Positions 1 to 6,830 of a stretch of 51,471 nucleotides of DNA are shown here, one piece after another. Positions within the stretch are counted from its first letter, which is position 1. Each line of letters begins with the position of its first letter. The position numbers were made by a program, and so were the translations under genes. Location of the stretch: NCBI RefSeq assembly GCF_021245725.1, contig NZ_JAJGSX010000052.1:1-51471 (forward strand). Reading direction: 5' to 3'. A model generated the notes under the pieces. It made no database searches, had not been told where the DNA came from, and saw only the letters and a program-made list of their open reading frames with translations. Source of the stretch: Pseudonocardia sp. TRM90224. Its GTDB lineage: Bacteria; Actinomycetota; Actinomycetes; Mycobacteriales; Pseudonocardiaceae.

Positions 1-26
1 CACCCACCCGTCGGGCCGGAAACGAA

Positions 27-71
27 CGAACGGCACTTTCGTCCACTAGGTATGGACGAAAGTGCCGTTCG
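27..71. terminator. Perfect 18-bp inverted repeat, terminator-like hairpin
   Basis: The arm CGAACGGCACTTTCGTCC (27-44) is matched perfectly by its reverse complement (54-71) across a 9-nt loop. There is no T-tract. It lies beyond the 3' end of the minus-strand acetyltransferase at 207-626, so it could end that transcript. It resembles in style the palindromes at 33829, 36951, 38534, 44164 and 51394 but has its own arm sequence. Confidence 0.6.
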
Positions 72-206
72 GTCACCGACCCCTACTGCGGCGTACCCCC
101 GAGTGCCGCACCCAGCACCGATTCTCATCCATCGTGGCGGCCCGGAGGGCCATGGCGGACTTTCCTGCCCTCTGCTGGGATCAACTCAGCCGCATCGTGA
201 ACGTGA

Positions 207-626
207 TCATCGGCTTGCCGGGCCCGTTGTAGTCCGGGACCGGCCCCCCGAGGTGAACCCGAGCCGCTCGTGGAACCGGATGGACCCGGTGTTGGACGGG
301 CCGGTGATCGCTCTCAGCTCCCGGCTCCCGGCCTCGCGCGCCTGGTCGGTGAACCGGCCGTAGAGGCGGCGGGCCAGGCCCGTCCGGCGCTGGTCCGGCC
401 GGACCCCGGCGAAGTGCACGTACGAGACGCCGTCGAGGCCGGGTGAGTGGAAGCCGACCAGGAAGCCGGCGAGCTCGTGATCCTCGGCGATGGAGCTCGT
501 GGCGTGGAAGTGGTCGAGGAACAGGCGGGGTAGGGCAGCCGCAACCGGACGCCCCCACCACGCGTCGATCACCGTGGCAACGGCGGCGAAGTCGGCGGGC
601 TCGGCCGGCCTGATCGCAACGGGCAC
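207..626 (-). CDS. GNAT family N-acetyltransferase
   Basis: A 139-residue protein covering one GNAT fold, which transfers an acetyl group from acetyl-CoA to an amine. The N-terminus (IRPAEPADFAAVATVI) is the usual beta1-alpha1 opening. The acetyl-CoA loop (motif A) is seen as VRPDQRRTGLARRLY near residues 76-90, and the late NTGSIRFHERLGF segment is the family's motif B. The start is GTG at 626 with only a weak upstream purine stretch. Substrate is unknown. Before insertion of the element at 723-18584, this gene lay directly downstream of the yajQ-family gene on the same strand. Confidence 0.85.
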   Translation of the reverse strand: MPVAIRPAEPADFAAVATVIDAWWGRPVAAALPRLFLDHFHATSSIAEDHELAGFLVGFHSPGLDGVSYVHFAGVRPDQRRTGLARRLYGRFTDQAREAGSRELRAITGPSNTGSIRFHERLGFTSGGRSRTTTGPASR

Positions 627-653
627 GCCGGCAAGGATCCCCGACGCACGTCA

Positions 654-711
654 CACACCTGTTGGTGCCGTCACACAGGGCATGACCTGTGTGACAACAC
701 CAATAGGTGTG
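654..711. terminator. 58-bp interrupted inverted repeat
   Basis: The stem is built of three paired blocks: CACACCT/AGGTGTG, TTGGTG/CACCAA and GTCACACAGG/CCTGTGTGAC, with small symmetrical bulges and a 6-nt loop. It sits 12 bp outside the left attachment repeat, where the yajQ-family gene ended before the element inserted. It is therefore best read as that gene's original terminator, although a protein-binding site cannot be excluded. Confidence 0.6.
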
Positions 712-722
712 CGAAGTCAGCG

Positions 723-738
723 GTAGTTGGTGAACTGC
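723..738. repeat. Left attachment site (attL core) of the integrated element
   Basis: The 16-bp sequence GTAGTTGGTGAACTGC occurs here and again at 18569-18584. Read on the minus strand, this copy still encodes Gln-Phe-Thr-Asn-Tyr-Arg-stop, with Arg as CGC. That is the same C-terminus as the intact yajQ-family protein on the other side of the element. This copy is therefore the displaced original 3' tip of the gene. Confidence 0.85.
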
Positions 739-846
739 CATCTGCGCGGCCCTGACCTGGGCTGATCCCGTCGAAAGCCCCGCTGAGCTGGGCTAACGGC
801 TCTCATTGACTCTCATCGATTCGGGTCTGATCCCGACGTGAGTTGT

Positions 847-862
847 GCCGGATTTGTGCCCG
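847..862. promoter_or_regulatory. Candidate integrase arm-type site, left end
   Basis: GCCGGATTTGTGCCCG here matches GCCGAATCTGTGCCGG at 18495-18510 at 13 of 16 positions. Each copy is about 75-110 bp inside its attachment core. Matching short repeats on both flanks of the core are typical of tyrosine-recombinase arm sites. Assignment is by position and similarity only. Confidence 0.35.
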
Positions 863-955
863 TGAAGCGTCGGGCAGTCCGGAAAGGACGCCCCCGGGCG
901 GTGCTGAAGACACCGGCCCCGGGGACTTGATCAGCTGAACAGGAGCTGACCCGCC

Positions 956-1291
956 ATGAGTTTGTCCTACGCACACCCGAAGTGGTGCGACCCACGCCTG
1001 TGCCAGAGCACCCCTTCGAACCTGTTCCACCGGTCCGCGCCGATGAGTTGGCGCCTCGACTGTCACACCCTCGTCACCGTCGGCCTGTCCCAGCAGGATG
1101 AAGTCGGCGCGTTCGACGTTCCGGGCCGGCCTCACGTCAGCCTGTCGCTGCGCGACGACGAGTCCGTCACCTTCGCCGGTCGGCCCGTCGAGGTCGACGA
1201 CGCCTGGCTGAGCGCGGCGAACGCCCGCCTGTTGGCCGCTGCGCTCGTCTGCGCCGGCGAGCAGCTTGAGCAGCTGCAGGTGTCCCGATGA
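956..1291 (+). CDS. Hypothetical element protein, 111 aa
   Basis: First gene of the left-arm plus-strand operon. An AGGAG ribosome site lies 11 bp before the ATG. The N-terminal third has paired Cys/His residues (HPKWCDPRLC, then DCHT) that could bind a metal. The C-terminal half resembles small actinobacterial element proteins with a beta-sheet followed by a helix (SAANARLLAAALVCAGEQLEQL). Its stop overlaps the next start by 4 bp. I do not recognise a specific family with confidence. The upstream 739-955 region probably carries the operon promoter. Confidence 0.65.
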   Translation: MSLSYAHPKWCDPRLCQSTPSNLFHRSAPMSWRLDCHTLVTVGLSQQDEVGAFDVPGRPHVSLSLRDDESVTFAGRPVEVDDAWLSAANARLLAAALVCAGEQLEQLQVSR

Positions 1292-1479
1292 GCACCCTCA
1301 TTTCAAATGATGCGCCGATCGGGCGAACAACTACTGCAGATCTGCAGGAGTCGCCCCACTGGTCCGAGGCGTTGCCGCCCGGCACCGGCAAGTCGGTCTA
1401 CGCCGCCGTCTGGCTGATCCCGCTCACCGCCGCCGCCGGTCTCACTGCCGGCGATTTGCTGCGGTGGTGGTTGTCGTGA
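1288..1479 (+). CDS. Small hypothetical protein with one membrane-like segment
   Basis: A 63-residue product translated from an ATGA overlap with the preceding gene. The second half contains a hydrophobic stretch (VYAAVWLIPLTAAAGLTAGD) that could span a membrane, followed by LLRWW. No catalytic motif is visible. Its place between small metal-binding ORFs and the DUF2637/FtsK genes suggests a role in the transfer module. This is inferred from position only. Confidence 0.5.
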   Translation: MSTLISNDAPIGRTTTADLQESPHWSEALPPGTGKSVYAAVWLIPLTAAAGLTAGDLLRWWLS

Positions 1480-1577
1480 GGAGCTCACGCTGCGGCACGT
1501 GCGGGTCGACGCTGTACACGAACGGCACGTGCCCGATCTGTGACCGGCCGCGCCGAGTGTGGCGGTGGTTCCGGTGA
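1476..1577 (+). CDS. 33-aa zinc-ribbon micropeptide
   Basis: GTG at 1476 overlaps the preceding stop (GTGA). The peptide reads CGTCGSTLYTNGTCPICDRP followed by a Trp/Arg-rich tail. Two CxxC pairs spaced by about ten residues make a complete single zinc ribbon. The next gene begins at another GTGA overlap. The conserved chain of overlaps on both sides is the main evidence that this very short frame is translated. Function is unknown. Confidence 0.5.
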   Translation: MRSSRCGTCGSTLYTNGTCPICDRPRRVWRWFR

Positions 1578-1762
1578 GCGGGCACCGCTGCTCCGACTGG
1601 AGCGAAGCCAAGGTGACCGCCGGGCAACGACGTGCGGCCGATCGTGCTGCGGACCGGCACGCCGCTCGGTACCCGAAGTGCGCGACCGCGGACGTGTGCG
1701 TGCACCTCGGAGTCATCTTCACCTCCGCGTTCTGCTGCGGCTGCGGAAGGAAGATCCAGTGA
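1574..1762 (+). CDS. Small Cys-rich hypothetical protein
   Basis: A 62-residue product starting at GTG 1574, overlapping the preceding stop. It has scattered cysteines (HRC near the start, a CATADVC pair, and CCGCG at the C-terminus) and a central Ala/Arg-rich helix. The terminal CCGCGRKIQ looks like half of a zinc knuckle. A start 15 bp upstream at 1559 is possible, but the 4-bp overlap is preferred because every neighbour uses it. No family recognised. Confidence 0.5.
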   Translation: MSGHRCSDWSEAKVTAGQRRAADRAADRHAARYPKCATADVCVHLGVIFTSAFCCGCGRKIQ

Positions 1763-2553
1763 CCAGCGCCTACCCGATGCCATCCGATGTGCTCGCGGAA
1801 AAAGTCGCCGCGCTCGCCGCCGAGCTCGGTGAGCTGCCGTCGAAGCGCAGAGTCATGCGCACCTTCCGGTGCGGTGCGGTGCGTGCGAACGGTGCGCTCG
1901 CCGAGTTGCGCCGGACCGGGTTCGAGCGCGTGCACGACGGGCACCCGTTCCAGGGGGCAGGCGCTCAGCCTGAGCACGGCCAGGAGCAGCACGCGGTTCC
2001 GGCGCCGCGCGCAGCGAGTACCGCGTCCGACGAGGTGGCGGAGGTCGGTACAGCGGGCGCTGAGATCGCCGTAGAAGCCCTGGTAGAGGACGTCGCAGGT
2101 GCAGTGCACCCCACGCGCGTCCGGACCGTGCCCCGATGGCCACTTCTGATCATTGCCCTCGGCGCGTTCGTGGCTATCTGGTCCGGCTGGGTCGGCCTCG
2201 GCAAACTCACCGGTTTCGGACCGGTCGTGCTACTGCCGGGCATCGCCGACGAGTGGGTCATCAACTCGGCGATCACTCTGCCGCTCGGGGTTGAGTGCTA
2301 CGGCGCGCTCGCGATGTGGGCTTGGCTCTCGGACGCACCGGTGTCAGCCCGCGCACGGCGGTTCGCGCGGTGGAGCGCACTCGGGTCGCTCGCACTCGGT
2401 GCGCTCGGACAGGTGGCCTACCACCTCATGACCGCCGCCGGGATGACCGTCGCACCGTGGCCGATCACCGCGTTCGTGTCGTGCCTGCCGGTGGCTGTCC
2501 TCGGCTCCGGCGCCGCACTGATCCACATGATCCACCGGCAGGAGGCGTCGTGA
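1759..2553 (+). CDS. DUF2637-type membrane protein of integrative elements
   Basis: 264 residues from GTG 1759, which overlaps the preceding stop. Residues ~8-55 form an HTH-like segment (SKRRVMRTFRCGAVRANGAL). An Ala/Glu-rich linker follows, then about four hydrophobic segments. The membrane part contains WSGWVGLGKLTGFGPVVLLP, AITLPLGVECYGALA, LGALGQVAYHLMTAAG and a proline-containing last helix. This pattern matches the DUF2637 proteins common beside FtsK/TraB genes in actinomycete integrative and plasmid elements, where they are thought to help intermycelial spread. An in-frame extension back to 1540 is rejected because it would cover the two small upstream genes. Confidence 0.7.
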   Translation: MTSAYPMPSDVLAEKVAALAAELGELPSKRRVMRTFRCGAVRANGALAELRRTGFERVHDGHPFQGAGAQPEHGQEQHAVPAPRAASTASDEVAEVGTAGAEIAVEALVEDVAGAVHPTRVRTVPRWPLLIIALGAFVAIWSGWVGLGKLTGFGPVVLLPGIADEWVINSAITLPLGVECYGALAMWAWLSDAPVSARARRFARWSALGSLALGALGQVAYHLMTAAGMTVAPWPITAFVSCLPVAVLGSGAALIHMIHRQEAS

Positions 2554-2729
2554 GCACCACCGCCGCGCTCGTCATCGCCATCGTCGCGACCCTGCTGATC
2601 GCCTCGGCGTTCTCGAAGCCGGCGAAGACCTTGGTCGGCGGGATCTTCATGCGCGACAAGAAAGGCCGGCTCGTCCTGATCTTGACGCCCACCCCGAAGC
2701 CGCGACGCCGAGGGAGGCGCCAGCGATGA
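2550..2729 (+). CDS. Small single-span membrane protein with basic tail
   Basis: 59 residues from GTG 2550 in a GTGA overlap with the DUF2637 gene. One N-terminal transmembrane helix (ALVIAIVATLLIASAF) is followed by a soluble, strongly basic C-terminus ending PKPRRRGRRQR. The stop overlaps the translocase ATG. Such tiny spread-type proteins often sit before the translocase gene in actinomycete elements. It may assist the pump at the membrane or bind DNA through its tail, but both roles are inferred. Confidence 0.55.
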   Translation: MSTTAALVIAIVATLLIASAFSKPAKTLVGGIFMRDKKGRLVLILTPTPKPRRRGRRQR

Positions 2730-4828
2730 CCATCAACCTGCACAAGCCCAACCGTCCGGTAAAGGCGGTGCCACCGCCCTTGGTCGTCGACGCGGAGCTC
2801 GTGAAGAGCTCGCCGTCGCGGCGACGGGTGCACCTGATCACGACGCTGAAGACGTCGCCCACCGTCCGCACCGGCGTGCGCGGCACAGCCCGGAACGGCT
2901 GGTACATCGTGGCCGGCGCCGGCGTGGTGTTCGCCCGCTGGCGCGACGCGCACGGGTCGAGCCGCTACGAGCGGATGATGCGCGCTGCGGAGGTGGCCGG
3001 GGACTACGACCGGCTGCTGGACTGGGAGCAGCGCGACGTCCAGGAGAAGGCCCGCCGCCACGGCCGGGTCATGGACTGGGTTCAGTCGCCGTTGCAGCTG
3101 GTCAAGGCACTCGCTATCGGGATCGCCGCGGTCGCGGGGCTGCTGCTCGCGCTGGGGGTGGTGCTCGCGATCGGTACCGGCGACTTCCGGCAGGTGATCG
3201 GCCCGATCGTCAGCTTGATCACCGCGATCGTCTGGGCCGTGTGGTTCTTCACGGCGTATGGCGCGCTGCTGCTCACCGCCGTCACTGTCGGCGCGATCGC
3301 CTGGCTGTGGCAGACGGGGCGCACCCGGGCGACGGTGCCGGCGTGGATCGCACCCGCCAGCCAGGGCGACGAGCGTGACGTCGTGCCCGACGAGGGCGCG
3401 ATCCTGCGGGCGTTGCAGAACCTCGGCCTGCCGGCGCTGAACAAGGCGGTCAAGGACGGGTGGCAGCCCCGCTGGGTGCAGCCGACCTGCCGCGACGGGA
3501 AGGGCTACCGCACCCAGCTGCAGCTCCCGCTCGGCGTGACCGTCGAGATGATCAACGACAAGAAGACGGTCCTGGCGCACAACCTGGTGCGCAAGCCGGT
3601 GGAGGTGTGGCCGATCGAGCCGCGCGACCAAGCCGGTGTGCTGGACCTGTGGGCCGCTGACCAGGGCGTTCTCACCCGGCCCATCGACCCGTACCCGCTG
3701 CTGCACGACGGCGGCACCGACTACTTCCGGGGTGTCCCGGTCGGGCAGGACCAGCGCGGCGACGCCGTGATCGGCAAGCTGATGGCCTCGAACTACGGCA
3801 TCGCCGGGATCATGGGCTCCGGAAAGACGTCGCTGGTCATCGACCTGCTGGCCGGCGCCATGCTCGACCCGCTCGTGGACATCGACATCTACTGCATGGC
3901 GTTCAACGCCGACTACGACGTCATGCGCCCGCGGCTGCGGACGTTCATCAAGGGCGACGAGGACGAGCAGGTCGAAGCGGCCATCGAGGCGCTGCGCGGG
4001 CTTCGCGACGAGGTCACCAAGCGCGGGAAGATCCTCGCCGACCTCGGTGGGGACGAGACGAAGGTGACCCGTCGCCTCGCCGAGCGGGACCCGCGGCTGC
4101 GCCCACGGGTGATCGTCTTCGACGAATGTCAGGAGATGTTCCGCCACGAACGCCTCGGCAAGGAGGCCAAGGAGCTCGCGATCAAGGTCATGATGAAGGC
4201 CAGGAAGTGTGCTCTGACGTTGGTGTTCGTGACGCCGGCGCCGTCGGCGGACAACCTGCCGCGGGACCTGGCGAAGACCACCAGCCACCGCGTCTGCTTC
4301 GCCATCGGCGACCACCAGGGCAATGACGCGATCCTGGGGACTGGCGCGCACCGCTCAGGAGTGACCGCCACCGGGCTGGTCGCAGGCGAGGACGTCGGCA
4401 CCGCGATGGCGTCCGGGTTCGCGGCGAAACCCGGTCTGCTGCGCGCCTTCCACATTCAGAAGGACGCCGAGGTGGACCAGCTCACCCCGATCGTCCGGCG
4501 GGCCGTCGCGATGCGCGAGGAAGCCGGCGTCGAGGCGCCGGCGCTCGAGCGGCCGGCCGAGCGCGACCCGCTGACGGACATCGCGACGGTGCTGGCCGGG
4601 CACAAGCGGCTCAGGACGCAGGAGGTGCTGTCCGGGCTCTCTGTGCTCGACAGGGCGACCTATCGAGGCTGGACGTTCGAGCGGCTCGCCGCGGCGCTGC
4701 CCGACGGGGCACGCCCGTACAAGAGCGGCGGCCTGATGGTCGTTGCGGCTGACCGGGTCGCTGAGGCCCTCGCCGAGCGTGCTACCGACGGTGACGACGA
4801 GGCTGGCGCCGAGGGCGTCGCCCCGTAG
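2726..4828 (+). CDS. FtsK/SpoIIIE-type DNA translocase (TraB-like)
   Basis: A 700-residue ATPase expected to pump double-stranded DNA through the septum or cell-cell contact. Residues ~125-195 hold two or three membrane helices. The Walker A motif GSGKT is at 364-368 and Walker B ends in Asp466-Glu467 (VIVFDECQEMF). The C-terminal ~80 residues (after LTDIATVLAGHKRLRTQEVL) resemble the winged-helix DNA-recognition domain of this group. In actinomycete integrative elements one such protein is sufficient for conjugal transfer without a relaxase. It is the last gene of the left-arm operon and is followed by a clear terminator. Confidence 0.88.
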   Translation: MTINLHKPNRPVKAVPPPLVVDAELVKSSPSRRRVHLITTLKTSPTVRTGVRGTARNGWYIVAGAGVVFARWRDAHGSSRYERMMRAAEVAGDYDRLLDWEQRDVQEKARRHGRVMDWVQSPLQLVKALAIGIAAVAGLLLALGVVLAIGTGDFRQVIGPIVSLITAIVWAVWFFTAYGALLLTAVTVGAIAWLWQTGRTRATVPAWIAPASQGDERDVVPDEGAILRALQNLGLPALNKAVKDGWQPRWVQPTCRDGKGYRTQLQLPLGVTVEMINDKKTVLAHNLVRKPVEVWPIEPRDQAGVLDLWAADQGVLTRPIDPYPLLHDGGTDYFRGVPVGQDQRGDAVIGKLMASNYGIAGIMGSGKTSLVIDLLAGAMLDPLVDIDIYCMAFNADYDVMRPRLRTFIKGDEDEQVEAAIEALRGLRDEVTKRGKILADLGGDETKVTRRLAERDPRLRPRVIVFDECQEMFRHERLGKEAKELAIKVMMKARKCALTLVFVTPAPSADNLPRDLAKTTSHRVCFAIGDHQGNDAILGTGAHRSGVTATGLVAGEDVGTAMASGFAAKPGLLRAFHIQKDAEVDQLTPIVRRAVAMREEAGVEAPALERPAERDPLTDIATVLAGHKRLRTQEVLSGLSVLDRATYRGWTFERLAAALPDGARPYKSGGLMVVAADRVAEALAERATDGDDEAGAEGVAP

Positions 4829-4842
4829 GGAGCCAACCGTGT

Positions 4843-4874
4843 GAGAGGGAGTTCTCCCTGGAGGGCTCCCTCTC
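4843..4874 (+). terminator. Rho-independent-type hairpin after the translocase
   Basis: GAGAGGGAG (4843-4851) pairs perfectly with CTCCCTCTC (4866-4874) across a 14-nt loop, 15 bp after the translocase stop. No T-run follows, as is common in high-GC actinobacteria. Confidence 0.65.
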
Positions 4875-5030
4875 GCGACTCCCCTGCTTGACCTGCAACA
4901 ACATCATCTGGGGATGCCGGGGATCCCGGCGCTACGACGTGCGGATTCACCGTCAATTGACGGTGATGGCGGGCGGTCGCCGGCTCCCTCCTTCATCAGC
5001 AGTTCAACTACTCAGCGTGTAGGAGATCTG

Positions 5031-5227
5031 ATGCCCAAGCACAGGTGCGACGTTCCGGCCGGCGGCCCGTCGAAGAAGCGCTGGAAGTGCCCGCGTGCGG
5101 CCAGAAGTGGGCCTGGAAGCCCGGCGGCCCCGGATGGCCTGAGATCGCCTGGCACGGGAAGGACAGAGTCCGCAACGGCGACGGGTCACCGGCGCGGGAC
5201 ACCTTCTTCGCGTGGCTGTCTCGCTGA
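5031..5227 (+). pseudogene. Small zinc-ribbon protein broken by a one-base frameshift
   Basis: The first frame from ATG 5031 reads MPKHRCDVPAGGPSKKRWKC and then degenerates. The adjacent frame continues naturally as PACGQKWAWKPGGPGWPEIA through to a stop at 5225-5227. Joining them at ~5091-5096 gives a plausible ~65-aa protein with a C...CPxCGxxW zinc ribbon. Adding one G in CCCGCG would restore it. AGGAG precedes the start by 7 bp. It is either a real lesion or a base-calling error in a GC run. Confidence 0.6.
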
Positions 5228-5271
5228 CTCGGCGGTCCCGCCAGGCGGCGCGAGCCCAGGATCATGCCGCC

Positions 5272-5469
5272 ATGAGCATCGACAGCACCGACCTCACCGA
5301 CGCAGCAAGAACGATCTCCGAAGCGATTGAGAAGGGGCTGGGTGGCTACCAGGCCGCCGAACTCCACTCCGAGTACGGCGAAGGACGGTCGGTCGCCGGC
5401 GGCCTGTTCGCCGTCGCAAGGGCCATCAACCACCTGGCCGACGTCATCGAGATGGGCCAGTCCGAGTAG
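5272..5469 (+). CDS. Small acidic hypothetical protein, 65 aa
   Basis: From ATG 5272 (AGGATC lies 9-14 bp upstream) the product is mostly helical and acidic: DAARTISEAIEKGLGGYQAA, then VAGGLFAVARAINHLADVIE. It has no cysteines, membrane segment or recognised motif. It is separate from the translocase operon and ends before a bidirectional terminator. Function is unknown; element-borne small proteins of this kind are sometimes accessory or regulatory. Confidence 0.55.
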   Translation: MSIDSTDLTDAARTISEAIEKGLGGYQAAELHSEYGEGRSVAGGLFAVARAINHLADVIEMGQSE

Positions 5470-5490
5470 CACGCAGGCGCGTTCAGGACG

Positions 5491-5532
5491 CCCCAGGATC
5501 GCCGGTACCGAGAATAACCGGTGACCCTGGGG
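5491..5532. terminator. Bidirectional terminator between convergent genes
   Basis: CCCCAGG (5491-5497) pairs with CCTGGGG (5526-5532). An inner CCGGT/ACCGG stem follows after a one-base bulge, and the loop is about 10 nt. It lies between the plus-strand gene ending at 5469 and the minus-strand gene ending at 5555, so it can serve both. Confidence 0.65.
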
Positions 5533-5554
5533 TCGTCTCCGAGACGGCCCGCGA

Positions 5555-6013
5555 CTAGGTCCCTTGGGGCGGCTGCTCGGCTTCAGGCTCAACCGCTGGC
5601 TCAGACGGCTCCGCTGGCCGGGTCGACTGTCCAGTGATGAACACGATGACCAAGCCGAGCAGATCAATGCCTACCACGGTGGCGGCTAGGTACGGGTGAC
5701 CGATGATCGCCAGGAAGCTCGCGAAAACCAGGATGAGGACAACTACGCTCAGAGCCAGCATCTGTCCTCGACGGGCGAGTCTGAACGGCTCGCCCGTCTC
5801 TATACGCTCGATCGCGTGACGGTGCGCCTGTTCGTTCTCGGCCATCCTCATGATCCGACTGGCCAGCGTCGGATCAATCGTGTTGTAGCCGAGCAAGATT
5901 TCTGGCGGAGGTATCGGGCCGCTCGTCTGCCGAAACTCAATCCCCAGCGCTAGCTGCTGCCCTTGGTCAGGCGGGTACGGCTGCTCATCGTCCCCGGGCG
6001 TCGCGACAGTCAC
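5555..6013 (-). CDS. DUF2335-type membrane protein
   Basis: 152 residues from GTG 6013. The N-terminal half carries the DUF2335 signature (GPIPPPEILLGYNTIDPTLA, then RIMRMAENEQAHRHAIE). It is followed by two closely spaced transmembrane helices at ~83-103 and ~107-127 and a Pro/Glu-rich cytoplasmic tail. Proteins of this family are small membrane proteins of unknown biochemical role found in many mobile elements. The gene starts 9 bp after the stop of the gene at 6023-6232, so the two probably form one operon. Confidence 0.75.
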   Translation of the reverse strand: MTVATPGDDEQPYPPDQGQQLALGIEFRQTSGPIPPPEILLGYNTIDPTLASRIMRMAENEQAHRHAIERIETGEPFRLARRGQMLALSVVVLILVFASFLAIIGHPYLAATVVGIDLLGLVIVFITGQSTRPAEPSEPAVEPEAEQPPQGT

Positions 6014-6022
6014 CTGCCTGTC

Positions 6023-6232
6023 TTACGCGCCTTCGCCCTTGCCGTCCCGAGCGACACGCCCGGCTGCTCGACGTAGCGCTGAGCCGACCGCCTCCCAGTC
6101 CGAGGCGATCCCCTTGCTTGTGTGCCGGCCAGATTGAGGGCGCACCTTCATAGCCTTGGCGGTGGCCTGCCCACTCAGATCCATGAGAGACCCTGAGCCG
6201 ACTCTCGTTGAACGTCGCTTGCGCTTGGTCAT
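6023..6232 (-). CDS. Small basic protein upstream of the DUF2335 gene
   Basis: Start ATG 6232 is chosen because GGGGGAGA lies 4-11 bp upstream. The frame continues upstream to 6322 but without a better start. The 69-residue product begins MTKRKRRSTRVGSGSLMDLS and ends in an Arg/Lys-rich helix (WEAVGSALRRAAGRVARDGK). It may bind nucleic acid or partner the DUF2335 protein, but no family is recognised. Confidence 0.5.
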   Translation of the reverse strand: MTKRKRRSTRVGSGSLMDLSGQATAKAMKVRPQSGRHTSKGIASDWEAVGSALRRAAGRVARDGKGEGA

Positions 6233-6348
6233 CCGTCTCCCCCGTATGAGCGATCGACCCGGCTCCCCACCTTGCCACGTACATGTAGAGCGTGCACTAC
6301 ATTCCACTCCCTGGGTCGGCATCGTTACCCCACCTGCGATGACGCAGG

Positions 6349-6400
6349 TCAGCGGGCATGCACGCCTCCCCGACGGGCCTTACGCATCTGGAACCCGGCC
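6349..6400 (-). repeat. Stray duplicate of the tape measure gene 3' end
   Basis: This 52-bp segment matches 6779-6830 at 46 of 52 positions. On the minus strand it encodes FQMRKARRGGVHAR-stop, identical to the C-terminus of the tape measure protein, but no matching gene body precedes it. The plus-strand gene at 6476-6757 lies between the two copies. The layout suggests a cassette inserted by partial duplication, or a deletion that left a remnant of a second tape measure gene. Confidence 0.75.
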
Positions 6401-6475
6401 GAAGTGAAGGCCCGACCCGGCGCGTGTGGGGGTTGGGCCTTCTGCGTCACCGCCTGAGTCCGACACACTGCTTAT

Positions 6476-6757
6476 GTGGACCCGGAGGCAGCGAAAGTCG
6501 TGGCGGTGGACGTCCTGATCGCGCTCAACAACCGCGACGACGCCGCAGCCCGCACCGCGCTCCGCGACGCCGGCGCCTATGACGACCCCGAGCTCGCCGC
6601 CGGCCTCATCACAGCGATCGGGGGGCTACACCTCGAGCTGCTCGCATATTCCCTCGACGACGACCGTCACCAGGTCCACCGGTACTTGGAAAACATGCGC
6701 CTCGGCATGCCATGGGTCGGATCGCTCCTCGACTCCGACCCACCCGACAAGGGGTAG
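6476..6757 (+). CDS. Hypothetical acidic protein between duplicated gene ends
   Basis: 93 residues from GTG 6476. Mostly helical and acidic (AALNNRDD-like start, then DPELAAGLITAIGGLHLELL and HQVHRYLENMRLGMPW). It has no metal-binding, membrane or catalytic motif. It is the only plus-strand gene in the right two-thirds of the element apart from the control/integrase pair. Flanking 52-bp repeats suggest it arrived or was isolated as a unit. Possible roles include regulation or defence, neither supported by sequence. Confidence 0.5.
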   Translation: MDPEAAKVVAVDVLIALNNRDDAAARTALRDAGAYDDPELAAGLITAIGGLHLELLAYSLDDDRHQVHRYLENMRLGMPWVGSLLDSDPPDKG

Positions 6758-6778
6758 CGCTCAGGCAACGCGGGCGCC

Positions 6779-6830
6779 TCAGCGGGCGTGCACGCCTCCG
6801 CGGCGTGCCTTCCGCATCTGGAACCCGACC
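6779..6830 (-). repeat. Second copy of the 52-bp repeat, the tape measure 3' end itself
   Basis: This is the intact end of the tape measure gene; its duplicate is at 6349-6400. The two differ at six positions, yet all 14 encoded C-terminal residues are identical, so the changes fall mostly in silent positions. That suggests the duplicate was once under coding selection or was exchanged from a related gene. Confidence 0.75.

Noticed and set aside
2465..4351. 628-residue open frame on the minus strand
   Set aside because: It is antisense to the FtsK/TraB translocase, whose motifs are intact. Its Arg/His/Asp-rich low-complexity product is a typical high-GC shadow.
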